From: Kappaphycus alvarezii
Taxonomy: Eukaryota; Rhodophyta; Florideophyceae; Gigartinales; Solieriaceae
DNA: 64,000 nucleotides
Assembly: GCA_002205965.3 (NCBI GenBank)
Contig: NADL03000604.1
Span: forward strand, 620,001-684,000
Direction of reading: 5' to 3'
How positions within the stretch are numbered: the stretch's first letter is position 1; the number at the start of each line of letters is the position of its first letter. A program made the position numbers and the translations under genes. The notes under the pieces are model-generated. The model had not been told where the DNA came from and made no database searches. It was given only the letters and a program-made list of their open reading frames with translations. Below are positions 1 through 13,206 of this stretch, piece after piece.

Positions 1-1779
1 AGCAATTTAAGCATTTCATCTTGATAAAAGAGGATATAACCAATCTATAAAAATCAAAACTATAAATTAGCTTCTTTTTTTTAGAAGATTAGTGCTTATA
101 TTATGCCCTCTTTTTTCTCTATAATACTTTTTCCTATCATCTATTCCTATCAATTGCAGGCCTTAATGCATCTTAATTTTTCTATTTTGATGATGAAGAG
201 CTTACAACTACCGCCCGCATCTGCACTGTGTGTGAAAACAGTAAATTTTTCTGAAGACTGTATTCTGGGATCTGTTTCGGAAATAAATATAATTTTTGTT
301 ATTGGGAAATAATTCAACCTTGAAGCTTTGAAACTGTAATTGGAACCAATAAATACGTGTGCAAGTAGAAGCTTCTGTTTTTTTGCAATATGTAGTTACT
401 GTTAGGTTTGCAATGTAATTTTTTTTCGAAGTCTTACAGAAATTTTGAAGTTAAGCATTGTTGACGACAGCTAGTGTCTAATCTACAAATTTACTCAATT
501 GAGTACATTTGGCATCAATTGAGTACATTTTCAAAATCTATTGATAGACTTTATTGACCTTGTACAGAGCAAATAATTTATGCTATTGTATGCTGGCCCG
601 CTTTTACTGCTTAAAATGTATTCATTTTTCATGATTTCAAAGCAATATTTATTGAAATTTTAGTTTTTCCGTTCTTGCAAAAATTTGTACTCATTTTAGT
701 ACATTTCATGGTCGAATTGACACTAGTATTTCTCTAAGCAAAACTTTATTTTGATTTTTTCTGAAACAGTTTTTTAAAGTATGCGCTTTAAATATAACGA
801 TATTTATTTCATTTTTGGGGATAGTAGCATTGCAGCTAAAATTTAATGTTGTTGTTAGCTAATAACTATAACTCATACTGTAGGATATTTCATTTATGTA
901 ATGTACGCTATCTCAAATATCCTTCGTAGGTTTTGAATTAGTAATGTCTCTACATTAAGGTACAGGGAGGAACTATAGGGCGGCCATCCTAATAAAACAT
1001 TTTAAGGGTACTCACTAGCCAAGTTTTAAGAAAGTTGAAAAGCACCTAATAGTCTTGTAAAAGTATAATTTGAATTTTCGTTCAGCCATATCGATTCATA
1101 TTTACCCTTAATGTAAGAGAAATCCCCTCTCTAACTTAAGAAATCCTAATTCGGTCCTGTGGGGTCATATTGCATGTAAAAACTTGCACTTAGAGAATGG
1201 AGGCCTAAAACATCACCGGATAGTAATATCGAGAAAAGAAGCGACTTAAAACGACTTTGTACTCAATTTCTATACTTGGGAACAAAAGTTAGCCCCATAC
1301 TTCATTTCCATAGTTCAGATTTGGGCGAGGCCATCATGGACGCCTGAAGTAGAATTCTGGTACTAACTGCCTTAAAAACCAGAAGGACCGTGCAATCACT
1401 ATTCCTGAAGCTATTAACAGCCCGATTTTGTCTTCTTTTCGATTCAATGGCCCTTTCCGAAGATTAAATAGTATAATCCATTCTTTCAGCCGATTTACCA
1501 TGTGCCTCGATTGAGTGCTCCGCTTTCAAGCCCTCTCTTTCCTTCCTGGTACCTTTGTACTGCCTCTCTTTTCGTCTAAAGTCCCGGGTATTTGAATATG
1601 TCCGGTTTTCGGTTGCTCTCGACAACATATTCAGATTCTGACAGAACCACCCATTGTCAAACGTAAATATTGACTACTCTTCTCTCCATCACTCTTTCAG
1701 CAGAGTAGCTGAACCTGCCATATGCATGTCTTCGGCCGAGTCATCTCGCCCATATTTCCAGCCAAACTTTGAAGTTTCA
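1..1779. other. AT-rich intergenic DNA, no gene seen
   Basis: No convincing coding region is visible; open frames are short and AT-rich. The only structure noticed is a short direct repeat, CAATTGAGTACATTT, occurring twice between about 494 and 530, with a related GTACTCATTTTAGTACATTT near 688. The stretch probably belongs to the decayed repeat DNA that fills the left 26 kb. Confidence 0.6.
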
Positions 1780-2265
1780 TACATCTCTGAAACTTGGGTG
1801 GCGTCTATCGGACCATTGTTCACATATTAGGGATAATTTTTATATTTAAAAATGTATATATACTTTATATATAGTTTCTAGCTACCATGAACTTTCGACT
1901 GTAGTCAAGTCCAATAAAACAAAAATTCGATAATATTAACGCTGGTCGGGACAGGAGCCACTTTTTCCCGCTCGACAACCTTTCATTTTGGTGTAATTTT
2001 GTCACCTTCTACCCTTCTGGGACCTGCTACCTGTAGGTGGATATTTCAGCAGACTTTGTGTATTTTTTAAGCTACTAAACACCCATTTAATGTAATTATA
2101 TGATTATAGAGTATCTTTCTCAGTAAATATTCGCAGACCCAAAAATTTATTTTTAAACGCCCAGTTACTGTAAATAGTAGTGTTATAAATATTTATGCCC
2201 TCTCAGGGCATAATTTGCCTCATATGAGGGCAGTGCTAACGTGGATAGGCACTAGGGGCCTGTAT
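1780..2265 (+). repeat. Dispersed palindrome-bearing repeat, copy A
   Basis: About 480 bp are recognisably homologous, in the same orientation, to 44,410-44,880. Shared landmarks in order are TATCGGACC near the left end, an ACGYTGGTC block, AGCTACT, and CTCATATGAGG followed by GGATAGGYACTAG at the right end. A hairpin with a 9-bp stem (TTATGCCCT) and 3-nt loop lies at 2193-2213, just before the 10-bp palindrome CTCATATGAG. It could be a MITE-like element or a solo terminal repeat; no coding capacity is seen. Confidence 0.6.
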
Positions 2266-2399
2266 ATCGATCATCAATTGACAGTATGTGACTTTAAAGG
2301 ACTTTGAAATAATCTTTAAAAGACTCATGCTATCTATGAGTACCGATGGTGGTATCTCAAACCACATCATGCTCGATAAAATCATGGGTGAAGATATCA

Positions 2400-5300
2400 T
2401 GGCTTTTCTTTAGAACAGGAAAGTCCACCTATTGTTGATACTATTGGCCAAAACTTATCCCAAACAGAGAAATAGACATGTTGAGATGTTCTTGAGCATT
2501 GCTGGGTGGGTTACATTCGTAATGATCGCTACTACCCATAATATCTTCATCAACATACACAAATGTACTCGTTGCGAAGAATTCCACGACCCAAACGGGA
2601 GACAAAACCTGATTCGCCGCTGTCCAAGTTCGCGAGAAACCACATGGAAGCCTGACTCAGCTCAATGCTGCTGTCGTAACTCACTCGGAGTATTAACTCT
2701 GACCACCAATATATCCTTTGCACTATCCAGGCAGTAGTTACACGAAGTTTCGCCAGCTCATTTAACCCAAAATGTATGTCTTGTGCGTCCCAAAGTGCCT
2801 CCCCACTGTGCCACAACCCCCAATTCCGAGGACATTAGCAACAGCCCCATACCCAAGTAGGCCTTTCCTAGTCCTCTCGTCTTCCTCTTCGCTTCTCCTT
2901 ATTTACTTCGCTTTACTGGCTCAACATCAATTTGTAGTTGTTTCTACCGAATGTCATCGGCCAGTCCTCATTCTTAAGGTAAATGCAAGAAAAACGCCCA
3001 TGCAGTTGAATTTCCAATTGTTAGTGAATCTTGCGCGAATCATCTGATCCTTCCTCAATTTCACGTGACCCAGCGCGACATGCTGGACCGAAACGGAACT
3101 GTAATTGAAAAAAAAGCAAGCAAAAGCATCAGACAGTTTCTAAGCATCTTCGAATCTATCTTCCTCATTCCCAGTTCCACTAGGCGAAGCATTACTCTTG
3201 CTGGTACCCCAAAACTTACCTTTTGTATTCGTCCTGCACTTTCTACCTTCTTCTCGTATGTTTTAAGAATGTTCGCCACCAGCCGACTCGGAGCTAAAGA
3301 ATTACATCCAGCGTCTCCTTAAAACTGCTGAGACGTACTGGTGGTCTGATTCCGGGCCAACAGGCCTCTCCAAAGATATGTATCTGGTGTACGTCAGAAC
3401 TTGCCCTTCCTCTCCCGGAAACGGTGACTGTCACTTCTCGTTGCCAAACTCCATCCACCTCCACAATTCTCTTGCCCGATTCCTCCACGAGCTTTGCGCC
3501 CTTATCTACATCTAAATCATGTATGGATGTAAATCCATTGCTCCCTGTCACCCCCCGTGTCCCCCTTCCTGGCCCAATCCCCACCTTGGTCATCAAAACT
3601 GTTTTAATGTCTTCCTCCCACTCTCTTCCCACACGATTCGGCCGCCAACAGCTCCAAACTGTCATTAACCACCAGTTAGCAGTCCACTCTCGCTCTTCCC
3701 CTCCCTTATGTGGCGAGCGATGGGCTGAGACCTTGCAAGCGATCCTACCAAGATTGAGCCGTCCACTTTGGCGCCAAATTTCCCCTCCATCTCTATCTTA
3801 CTGATGAAACGCTGCATTGAATCGCTCGAGAGAATCTAAAAAATCATCTTATCCTCCCACCAAACTTCTTCCCTATGCGTCTCCACATATAACTTGCGCG
3901 CCACCATCGTTTCCGTAAAGGGAAGGAACTTGAACATCACATCGTCTACGCTGTACTCCCGCATTATTGACTCAACTACATCCTCCGTCGCCCCTACTTC
4001 CCTCGTGTTTCATGTTCTCAACTAAACGTCTGAAAATTATTTATTGCCGAGGGTATCTATTTCGCCTCGATTCGTAATCTCCATGCGCGTAAAAGCGCGT
4101 ACAACTTCCTCAACTCCATCGTTATCAGCCAAGAAGCCGAACACATCGCGTTAATATTGCAAAACATCGCCTGTATATTCCCGTGTAGCACGAGCGGCCG
4201 AGATAAGTAGGTTGCGAGCTGAACCTGCAGTAACATCCGACCCGCCCTCAATTCCCTCAAAGTGATCTAGTACGCTCGGTCTGCTTCGTCCAAGAAATTT
4301 CGAACCTCCAAAAAACCCGGAGACTCTTTTGCTTCATCCAAACCCAACTTAACTCAGCGCAACACATCCGGCGCGTCGCTGTGAAACACATGATCAGTCT
4401 CTCTACCTTTCAATTCGATCCCTTCTCCGCGCACCGAAAAACTCTAATAGCCTAGATCCATTCAGTATAGAAGAATCAACCCCAAATTTCTAGTACCGCC
4501 CTCCCCATCCATATAGTCCCTCTTTCCGCTCCTTTACCCTCCCTTTTTGCTCCTTCTGTTCCGATATACGTCCCTTCCATCCCCTTCGGCATCGAAAACG
4601 ATCCTAAAAACACCTTGCCGCTTCGTGCTCTTCGCTGCAGTCGAAGTATTCCGCTCAACTACTCACCCCGTTTCACGTAAAGCTGTTTATATTTCCATTG
4701 ATCCTCGAGCACCACTCTATTTTCCAAGAGCTGCCCTAGGATGGACATATCGAAATCGATCGGGCGCATTAAGAACGGATCCATCTGGACCGCCAGATTG
4801 AGGTACACACAAAGGCCACAGAGAAGACGGTATAAGTTCAGTGGTGATAGCCGCGAGTTCTTGTGTACCAACCCCAATAACTTCTTCGCCAGCTTCCTCA
4901 CTTGACGTATCGTTTGGTCTGTGAAAAAAAGTCTCACCGGTTCCATGTCCAACAACACCCCCAAATGCTCGAACCCCCTCCCCGCTCCCAATTACATTAT
5001 TCCGGATGCTTCACCACATCGAACATCTCGAAAAACCCTTGCAGCCTCTACCTGGCCTCCTCGCAGTTTTTCCCCACCTCTACCGTCCCTGGATGAATCA
5101 GCTCGATCAAGAAGTCGTCGATGTGGGGGAGCACGCTATATCTTGGTACATCCCTGACGTAGCTTGTTAACGGCCGTAGGATCTTGGAAAACGAATATCA
5201 CGAATTCCCATACCCAAAAAAGGCGATAGGAATTGAATAAAGCCCCACAGACTGGACAAAAAAGTAGTCTTGGAGGTAGAAGGGTCGATGAAGTCTATTC

Positions 5301-6550
5301 AAGTACCATGAAAACATCATATCTGCCGTCTCTCATTCTATTGTGTACACCTGCGACGTTTCCAAGTTGACCCTTCCCCCGCCCAACGCTTGCTTTTCTG
5401 ACTGCAATTGATGAGGAAAATTGCATTACTCTCCAAAAATTCCTTCTGGTTCGCCACAAATTACAAAGAAACCATCTTTACCTCAGCGACCAATCATTTT
5501 ACCTCCAACGTGATGACCTCCTCGAAGATCCTGGTGCCTAGCCATTTTTCGAATCCATTCATTGCAAACACCCGATCCTGTTCATACTGCGGTATCTATC
5601 CTGTGACAAATTCCTAAGCAAAGGTCAGTGTTGGCATGTAACGAACACTGCAATTTACTACCCGTACCTCGCCCCCTCATGCCCTGAAAACCAACCCCCA
5701 TGCGTCGGCCCTGGACATCTTCCCAATCCATAACAACTTCATTTCTTTCTTCATTACGACTTGATCCCCTCCCAGCCTCCTCAGACATCACTCATCGTCG
5801 GTGGCCAACGCTGGGCCGCTTCTTTAACTTTGACATCTCATCGGCTCGAGGCTTGCATTTGCCGAATGCTTTTACGCCTAAGTCCACAAAAATTCAGTAA
5901 GTACTTACATCGACGTCATATAGGATTCCGAGAAGACAGAATCAAGTCCCTGGTCACCCAAAAAGGTCATTATTTTTACGATCTCCACGCCTTTTTCCGT
6001 TATGTCACTGAAATACAGTGCCCCTATGACAAGAAACTCTAATGCCTCCTTCATCGCCGTTTTTTTGATCTTTTGCTTCCTCCGTATACTCTCTACATGT
6101 CTCTTTCCAGTTCCCGTCACTTCCACGGGCATCAAATCCAGTTCCGACAACAAATTTGATGAATTAATATGTCTCTACTCTTTTGCGGAACCTCGATCCT
6201 TGTTCTCCATCTTCGAGAGAAATGAGTCCATTATAGGATTATGGTATGTCATACGGGTCACTGGAACGTGCGCACCGCACTTAAAAAAGCTGCCTCTCCG
6301 ACCAATTTCGGAACGTTCAGATCCGTGGTTATTTGTCCACAGTGGCGCCTCTTCGACCTTATAACCGCCCACGAAGCCGCAAGGTAAAGGAAAAATATAG
6401 GACTCCCGATTCAACGCAGCTATCCGCGCAAACAAGCACCGGCTCGGTTGAATCTTGATTATTACTCGCCATTTCCTCCGAAGGCACCATGATCGACCCC
6501 TTTCAAAAGATGTCACTACCTGGCTTCCTGAAGGGGAATTTATCACAGAG
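2400..6550 (-). mobile_element. DIRS-like reverse-transcribing element relic, copy 2
   Basis: Minus-strand open pieces read in element order. The first, at 6546-5905, matches by eye the N-terminal piece of the copy at 8.6-10.5 kb (shared HVPVT and DRGSAKE/DRRSAKE). An RT region follows at about 5160-4659, containing a palm motif of the form VLPHIDDFL, in place of YxDD, and then FEHLGVLLDMEPVRLFF and a helical thumb-like stretch. That order and the LG-x-LLD signature are typical of DIRS/Ty3-related RTs. The 4658-4057 tract has RNase H-like scraps. A tyrosine recombinase, which would prove DIRS, was looked for at 3.3-2.4 kb and not confirmed. The relic is full of stops and frameshifts, so it is inactive; the outer limits are approximate. 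Confidence 0.55.
4659..5160 (-). pseudogene. RT palm and thumb of the DIRS-like relic
   Basis: This is the best-preserved part of the element. The active-site segment reads HIDDFL around 5098-5140, so both acidic residues of the canonical YxDD are kept while the tyrosine is replaced by histidine. After one frame change the frame continues through EHLGVLLDMEP and QVRKLAKKLLGLVHKN. The polymerase would have copied element RNA into DNA. The neighbouring copy at 8.6-10.5 kb keeps the preceding PFG box, so the two relics complement each other as evidence for the same family. Confidence 0.6.
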
Positions 6551-6559
6551 AAATAGACA

Positions 6560-8640
6560 TGCAGAAATTGTTTCCAACCAAGGACCTACGATAAACTTAT
6601 ACTTGTAAATTCAAGGATGCTAAACAAACTCGCTATTCGCAATCATAACTCCACTAATACAAACCATTGTAAGCTTCGCAAGTAGGTTCCTACTTCAAAC
6701 GCATCCGTGGACGAGTAAGTCTCTAATATGATTACAATTCTTAAATCTCGCCTTTTGCCGCTTATGAAGCTGGTGATGTTCCCCTTTCCGATATGGTCAC
6801 AAAAGACGACTAGGGATTCCTATTTGTTATGATCTATGCCAAGACTAAGTTTTTCTCAAGTCTGTCAATTTCATAGAGTGAAAAAATCTCTTCTGCCTCT
6901 TTCACTGCGAGAGATTCACAGTAATTTTTTCATTTGATTCCAATTTTGTCCGTTCCGAAGACACGAGCGGCCTGGGAAGGACACTGTGGGGCGCTTAGCT
7001 CCCACTAAACTGCTTGTATGGCGTTGAATTGTAATTTGAGGATATTTAGGGGCATCAGGCCACAGTCGAGCCACATAGATCCAGTTGAAATTCTTCAAGA
7101 CTGAAATGGCTCTAAACACATTAATTCTGCCTACATTTGTAGTCCTTTCGTTTAGCATAGAATCATTCCTTGGTATTTGCGTCGAAGTTCCTGCATAGTA
7201 TGGCAATTTGAATTAAAATAACGTGATCTCAGACGCAAACACTGATTATTGAGCTGTGCTGAGTGTAAAACAATACCATATTTCAGAGGTTTTATACAAT
7301 ATAACTACAAATAAAGTCCTTAAACCCGCTGAAACCGAAGGGGTAGAAGTAAACAGCGCTAGTCGAACAATGCGGGGGCTAACGCAGCTTGAACCACAAA
7401 CAACAGAGTAATTTCCAAGCGTAATCCCAAAGCTAACATACAGAATAGCGAGATAGGCATCTCGTCCAATTGGACAGCGCACATGCGCATGAATATCCAG
7501 AGATAATTACGTAACCGAAATACAACGTCAAATAAAAAACATAATTAGATCAGAATGTGGACACTTCCAAAGACGCTCCAACTTGAACAAACGATTAAGA
7601 TAAAGTGGGTCTTCACACCATACGACGGACGATAGCACAGAAGACTGAGTCGAGTGGAAGCGCGTTCAGGTAAATACTCCACCTATCTCACTACTAAATA
7701 ATGCTAGAGTGAACTAGACCTCCTTTACCTTATCATCATTTCCATCATCTGAGCACCAAATATCACATATAATTTGTCTGACCACTTCTTTGGGCCGTGA
7801 AGACCTTATTTTGACACTGCATCGTCCAAAGGAACGCGTCCGTTGGGAATTTTTTTGAAGAGCTCAAACTGTGTGTCTACAAATTGAGTCATCTGTATTG
7901 GATTTATCTTTCATTTGAAATTATCCACAATCTGTTCCTCTACAACCATTCCGAGAGCATTCTTTGTAAACGGGCCTTAAATTTCTGCAGTCAGCTCAAA
8001 CTATTTTAATATTGGACCGCAACGAATTTTCATAGCTTTTAGCAAGAATCGATTATTTCTTTCAATCTGCATTGTAAAAAATGTCCCCATGTAAGTTCAA
8101 AAACTCGTAATTAGACCCCAATGGGTCCGTGGACACGATTATTGAAAATACTGGTACCTGTGATATCACAAGATAGATAGCTCGTGTCTGGATTCGTCCC
8201 ACAAGCATTTCGTACTTAATTATTCTATCTGCGAACTTCACGGAGATCTATGCTCTATTTCTACTGTACTATCATTCTTCACATGCCATTATGGCATGAA
8301 TCATGTGCCGTGCTAGTAAACGTCAGGTGCTACGCTGGAAAGATGCCGATCATCCAGATGGCGTCCGCCAGGTAGTTTCTACTTGTCACTGATTCCATAT
8401 ATATAAAACTGGACCTGACAGTCTCATCCGATTCAGGTCGGAACTAACATATCCTTCCAAGACACATACCTTCTCCGTGCTCATTGCACCCACGATCAGT
8501 CTTCAGCCCGACAACAAGTGCTCTTCACACCGCACAGTACTACATGCCGTCGCATCACTGAATCGCCTCGCTACTGTCACGATCATCGTTACGCTGGCCA
8601 CGTGAATCGACATGCAACATCCACATATCGTAGATTATTG
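6560..8640. other. Intergenic repeat-derived DNA, nothing identified
   Basis: Between the two DIRS-like relics there are only short unsupported open frames (for example minus strand 7206-6916 and 7482-7246) that I cannot assign to any family. The stretch may hold element termini, but I found no clear inverted or split direct repeats by eye. Confidence 0.5.
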
Positions 8641-10460
8641 AGATCATCTTGAAAGTGTAAACACGAAAACTGAAACCAACGGCCTCTTACACCAATTGAA
8701 TTGTAACTTCAGCACTCCTAGAGCTAGTGTGAGGGATATAAAAACGCCACAGAACTGGCGCGGCAACTCCAACGGCACCAATGCCAGTTCCAGGGCGCTA
8801 TCCAGCACAACACTTTCCTTGCCAGCTTTCTCACCTGGTTCACCTTCCGGCCGATCACATACAACCTCATCTTCTCCGTAACCAGCAACACCCGCAAATG
8901 CTCCAGTTGCTTCCCACCTTCCCAAGTTCCCTTTTGTGGATACCTGACCATGCCCAACCTCGCGAACAGACCATCCAGTGCCCGTTTCTCCTATTCTGAT
9001 TTCTTCTCTCTGGCTATCGTCCCTGGTAAGCTCGGTACTATCAAGTAGTTTTCCATGTAGGACAATGCGTCACCCAGAACCTCTCTCCCGTACCTCAACA
9101 ACAGTCTTTTGATCTTGAAGGACCGATTCCCAGACTTCCCTTTCCCGAACGGCTGGGCAACGCAATGATAAGATAGCCACGCATACCTGGAATGAGAAGT
9201 AATCCCGGACGTCCGGATGTGAGCGGAATTGCCGATAACCGCTTTCAAGTCCCACGGGATCAGCATATCTACCCTCTCCAGTCCGACCACGAAAATCTTC
9301 AATGTTTCCATCTTCACAACCCCTCTTGGCCAATGCTTGCTCTGACGGCTGAAATTGATAACAAATATCCCTTCCCTGTCGGTACTTTCCCGCTTTCACG
9401 CTACGAATGAAGATGAAAGTATCTTCCCTCCCCACAATCCTCTATATTTCCCGTCCTTCGATCTTCTCGAATTTCCTGATCCCCATCCCCTTCTTTAACT
9501 CTCTCTCTTCGAAGTACTGATCCATTTCTGTTTGGAACGTCTCCTACATCAAGACTCTCTCCTTGAACGGTACCTAGTGCATATAGAGCACCCCATACTT
9601 CACTGACTTCACCACATACCGCGACGCCCCCAACAACGAACCCCAAACGTCGGCTTTCGACGCCTGCCTGCTCCACAAAGACTTCTCCTCCTTCCTAAAC
9701 ACAAAGCGCCCTCCCAATCAACTCTTCTAGACATCAATCATCGTCGGCGGCTAACGCCGGGCCGCCTCTCGTGTTTTGGACTTTCGCCTTCTCTATCTTG
9801 CCTTGGCCGAATTCTTCGCCGCCTCTTTCTCCAACTTGCTTCTCAACTCCGCCCGCGCCGTCCTTTGCGACTTAGAGAAAATGAAATTGTGCCCTTACCA
9901 CCTGCCTCGCGTTCTCCATGCCCTGCTCCGTGATGTCCCTGAAGTAGTGGGACCTCATCAACAGTACTTCCAGAACCACCTTCATCGCCGTCTCCCCCAT
10001 TTTCAACTTCCTTCTAATGTCTTGCACGTCCCCATTCCCGGTCTTCGCCACCTCCAACGCTATCAAACCGATCTCAGCCCTAACTTACGCTTCGTTCACA
10101 TAATCCCACTCTTTCGCTGATCTTCGGTCCTTGCTCCTCAGCTCTGAAAGCAACGCGTCCGGTGGAGGCTTGAAATAACCTACGTGGGTCACGGGCACAT
10201 GCGCCCACTGCTCGAACAAACTCCCCTCACCAACCATTTTCGAAGAATTTGACGCTGCGATTACCTGCCCAAATTCACGGCTATCCGGTTTCAATGACGC
10301 CCACGACGTGCGCAAAAGATCAGCAGAACTCTCATTTCCCCTGCCCGCGCCGCCGCCAACTTTCGGAGGCCACGGATCGATCAGATTTTGAGAATAGCCT
10401 TCCTTTCGCCTCGTCTGTGCTCTTAATCGCACTCGGACAGAAGATGTCACTACCAAGCAC
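8640..10460 (-). mobile_element. DIRS-like reverse-transcribing element relic, copy 1
   Basis: This is a truncated paralogue of the 2.4-6.5 kb relic in the same orientation. Minus-strand pieces in order are an N-terminal unknown region (10,456-9872, with HVPVTHVGYF and SKDRRSAKEW), then RT. In the RT, YRQFRSHPDVRDYFSF lies near 9240-9180, AQPFGKGKSG near 9150, and the active-site segment SYMENYLIV near 9055. The equivalent segment in active enzymes is YxDDxLI, so both catalytic aspartates are lost here. The last part (8957-8724) matches the EHLGVLL..VRKLARK thumb of copy 2. Coding is broken into at least four frames. Confidence 0.55.
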
Positions 10461-11174
10461 CTACAAGAGAAATTTCTCTACTCGAGAGAGATAAAAATAC
10501 AGAGCTTGTACGGCTCTGGGCCGCCGACGTTATTAATAACGCTACAGGCCCCCCAGAAATCAGGGACTCTCGGTCCCCCTCGCTGCTCCCCGTAATATCT
10601 TCACATCCATACACATTTGTACACGAGGCATATAATGAAGTCAATCGACACGGAAAGTAAAGAATCTGTAATCATTCTTTGCGATCCAAGACGGTTTTGG
10701 ATGCTCTGAATACATTATAGCATTTTAAGAGGCTTCAATCAATGAAAGGCCCTCGGTCTCGCAAGACATTGGTGTGGAATCTTCTAAATCCGAGTTTTGG
10801 TCTCCTAATATGATTGAATCTCTTGTGAATCAATTGAATGAAACTGGCCATTCATTAACGCAGATCAAAAAGAAGAAAAGACCATTATTTAGAGGTCTCA
10901 GTAGTGTTTTTCAGTTACTGCCCAATTGATCAGACCTACTGGTAAATCGAGCCATCAGAATCCTGTTCAGAGTGATGCTGAGACATGTGGAAATAAAACT
11001 TCGCTTAACTGCACTCACTTTATTCGCCGAGACCGCAAATTAGACTGATGATATCATAATTCATAAAGCAACAAGTGTAATAGGAATAGTAGTTGGCAAA
11101 GGAAGAAAATAAACAAGATAGAATCCAGCAAAGATCGAAACTCTGACGCTTCAGAAACTAAGGAGTATAAATCG

Positions 11175-11438
11175 ATGTTGGTAGCTCTTACCAGTGTATC
11201 AAGTACGCCTGATTCCTCGGTCAAACTCCTCATTGGCAGTAAACAGCATATTTCCTCGAAAAGGCTCTTTGATTCTGGCTGCACCTCCCATATGAGCAAC
11301 GAATTGCCTGACTTCACCGGATTCCGTCCCCTTCAAAGCTCGGTCCAAGTTGGGACCAAGGACGTGATAAAAACTCGTAGAGTTGGAACTGTTACCATTA
11401 CTTCTGTAGTCAATAGTAGAAATGATGATTATTCATAA
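11175..11438 (+). pseudogene. Copia protease fragment of relic I
   Basis: An 87-codon open frame contains FDSGCTSHMSN, the active-site box of Copia-type retropepsins (usual form DSGASxHM), followed by a hydrophobic strand and a VGTKDVIKTRRVGTV segment that matches the family pattern. The protease would have cut the Gag-Pol precursor. The frame stops before integrase and has no upstream Gag in phase, so it is a fragment. Confidence 0.65.
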
Positions 11439-12321
11439 CATCTGGTACATAATTAAAATATTTCATACCTTACCAGCTGTTTGCATAATCCAAAGCAAGG
11501 GATTTAGAATCTTGATCTTCAATGGAAAAATTGAAATTTTTGAGAAGTTCAAGAGAAGAAGATAAACAAGATCAATTTTGTCGCATGATAACCAGGTATG
11601 GCTTGTACAAAGTTGCGATGGGGGTAAAAAACTCACTGCCGATGTTGTAGAAGTCGCAACCGAAACAAAATAAGATGAGTGGCTGCATAAATGCCCTTTT
11701 CACATCTTTAACAGTACTTCGATAAAGTCTCATCAAGTAAAAAGGGAATTAATCTACAAGGAAAGGGGGATGATACCTCCCACATTGGTATCTTTAGAAG
11801 TAGCCTCACCGAAAGACTACGCAGAGATCCAGTGCTCCTTGTTGCCGCCGATGAAATAGCCTCGGCTACCTGGAGCTGCTTTACTCCGGTGTAGTCGGAC
11901 CCGTACGCGGCAGGTCGCTATTCGGCTAGCACTTTTTTGTGGCTTCGATTGATGGAAACAGTGGTGCTTCACTGGTCCGGTTTATGGGACGAAGGAGTCA
12001 GATGGTTGACGCACTGCGGGAAGCTTTTTTATAGAAATTGATGACCTATTCACTATATCAATATTCCTTATCGTAGTGCTGAGTAACAAGATTATGAGGT
12101 GGCTTAGAATATATAATGGGGTTGAGTTTGTCTGCAAGCGATTGATATGATGGCCGGAGGAGCGATAAATTATGTATGATCTCGCGAAGCCAGACTATCC
12201 CGACTCAAATGGACGTTCGGAACGATTGAGGAGGATTTCATTGGATATGGCCCGTTGAATGATAGTAGGTCTAAATGTGCACAATCGTGAACCTTTCTGG
12301 GCGGAACATAAAACCATGTAA

Positions 12322-12339
12322 ACTACTACTACTACTACT
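12322..12339 (+). repeat. (ACT)6 microsatellite
   Basis: Six perfect ACT units lie inside Copia relic I between the integrase and RT scraps. It is a simple-sequence tract with no evident role. Confidence 0.9.
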
Positions 12340-13206
12340 AATAGAATAATACTTTACTGCATTAGTGTCAGGGGTGAGGAGCTGTCTATATATATCCAGC
12401 TGAAAGGAAATATTGACTCCATTCTAATAACCCATGTAAAACGTACAGATTTGGCACATGACATATTATTTGGTTGTAACTCAGTAGTAAATGTACACGC
12501 AAGCATAAAATTGCAATTCGAGTGTCGGAAGATGTATTTGTTTGGAACGAGCGAGGAAACTCCTGTCTTGTGTACTACTCATTTCCAGAAAATGTTTTTT
12601 TATTTCTCAAGACGTTGCGTTCGTTGAAAACGAAAATATACAGGGATCAACTGATTTACGTTTCCTAGTGCGGACTGCTATGACTGATTTTATAATTGGA
12701 TAATGATAGCACATAAAGAATGATTCTATGGATTGAAGACCTTCCTGCATTGATGAGAATTATAATCAGGATGCAATTGAGCTTGATTACGTTCCCATAC
12801 CGCTAGCTCCACGACTCAAGAGATAAAATGGAGGTAGTCCACCTGACGGTTTGTGATTTCAAACTTCATGTCTGCTCACTACTTATACCTTTAATGCAGA
12901 CTGCCTGGCTCTAAAATTGACGTATGAAGAGGCTCTCAATATTCGTGACGCAGAGCACTGGCAAAAGGCAATGGAATAAACAATTTACTCACTGAATCAC
13001 CTTGGTATTATTTTCAGAATGGCGAAAGAGCCTCTAAAATTGTACATGTGATGCAAATACGGACTGTAATGGAAGAAGATATCTACATGGCTCTGCTGAT
13101 CAAAAAGGCCTTCAAGTTGAAGCATAGGGTGAATTACAATGAGATTTTCACTCCAATCGCAAATTTATTAAACATTAAGATTATTGGTCGACTTACCGAT
13201 GATTTT

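Larger units (their letters stand above)
10740..13206 (+). mobile_element. Ty1/Copia retrotransposon relic I
   Basis: Fragments of a Copia polyprotein appear in the expected order on the plus strand. The aspartic protease box is FDSGCTSHMSN at about 11,270-11,300. Integrase scraps follow around 12,110-12,230 (NGVEF and an SNGRSER-like box). RT scraps lie around 12,910-13,180, with EALNIRDAEHWQKAME followed by a VNYNEIFTPIA segment matching the Copia pattern for the region before the RT fingers. Every domain is in a different frame, so the copy is long dead. Its RT is cut off where the 5' LTR of Copia element II begins at 13,207, which suggests that element II inserted into it or arose at its edge. 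Confidence 0.6.

Noticed and set aside
2400..3300. Tyrosine recombinase of the DIRS-like relic
   Set aside because: A hydrophobic minus-strand stretch around 3,061-3,279 hints at the helix before the recombinase core, but no R..HxxR..Y set could be placed.
6916..7482. DDE transposase or other genes between the DIRS-like relics
   Set aside because: The open frames show no catalytic motif or match to neighbouring families.
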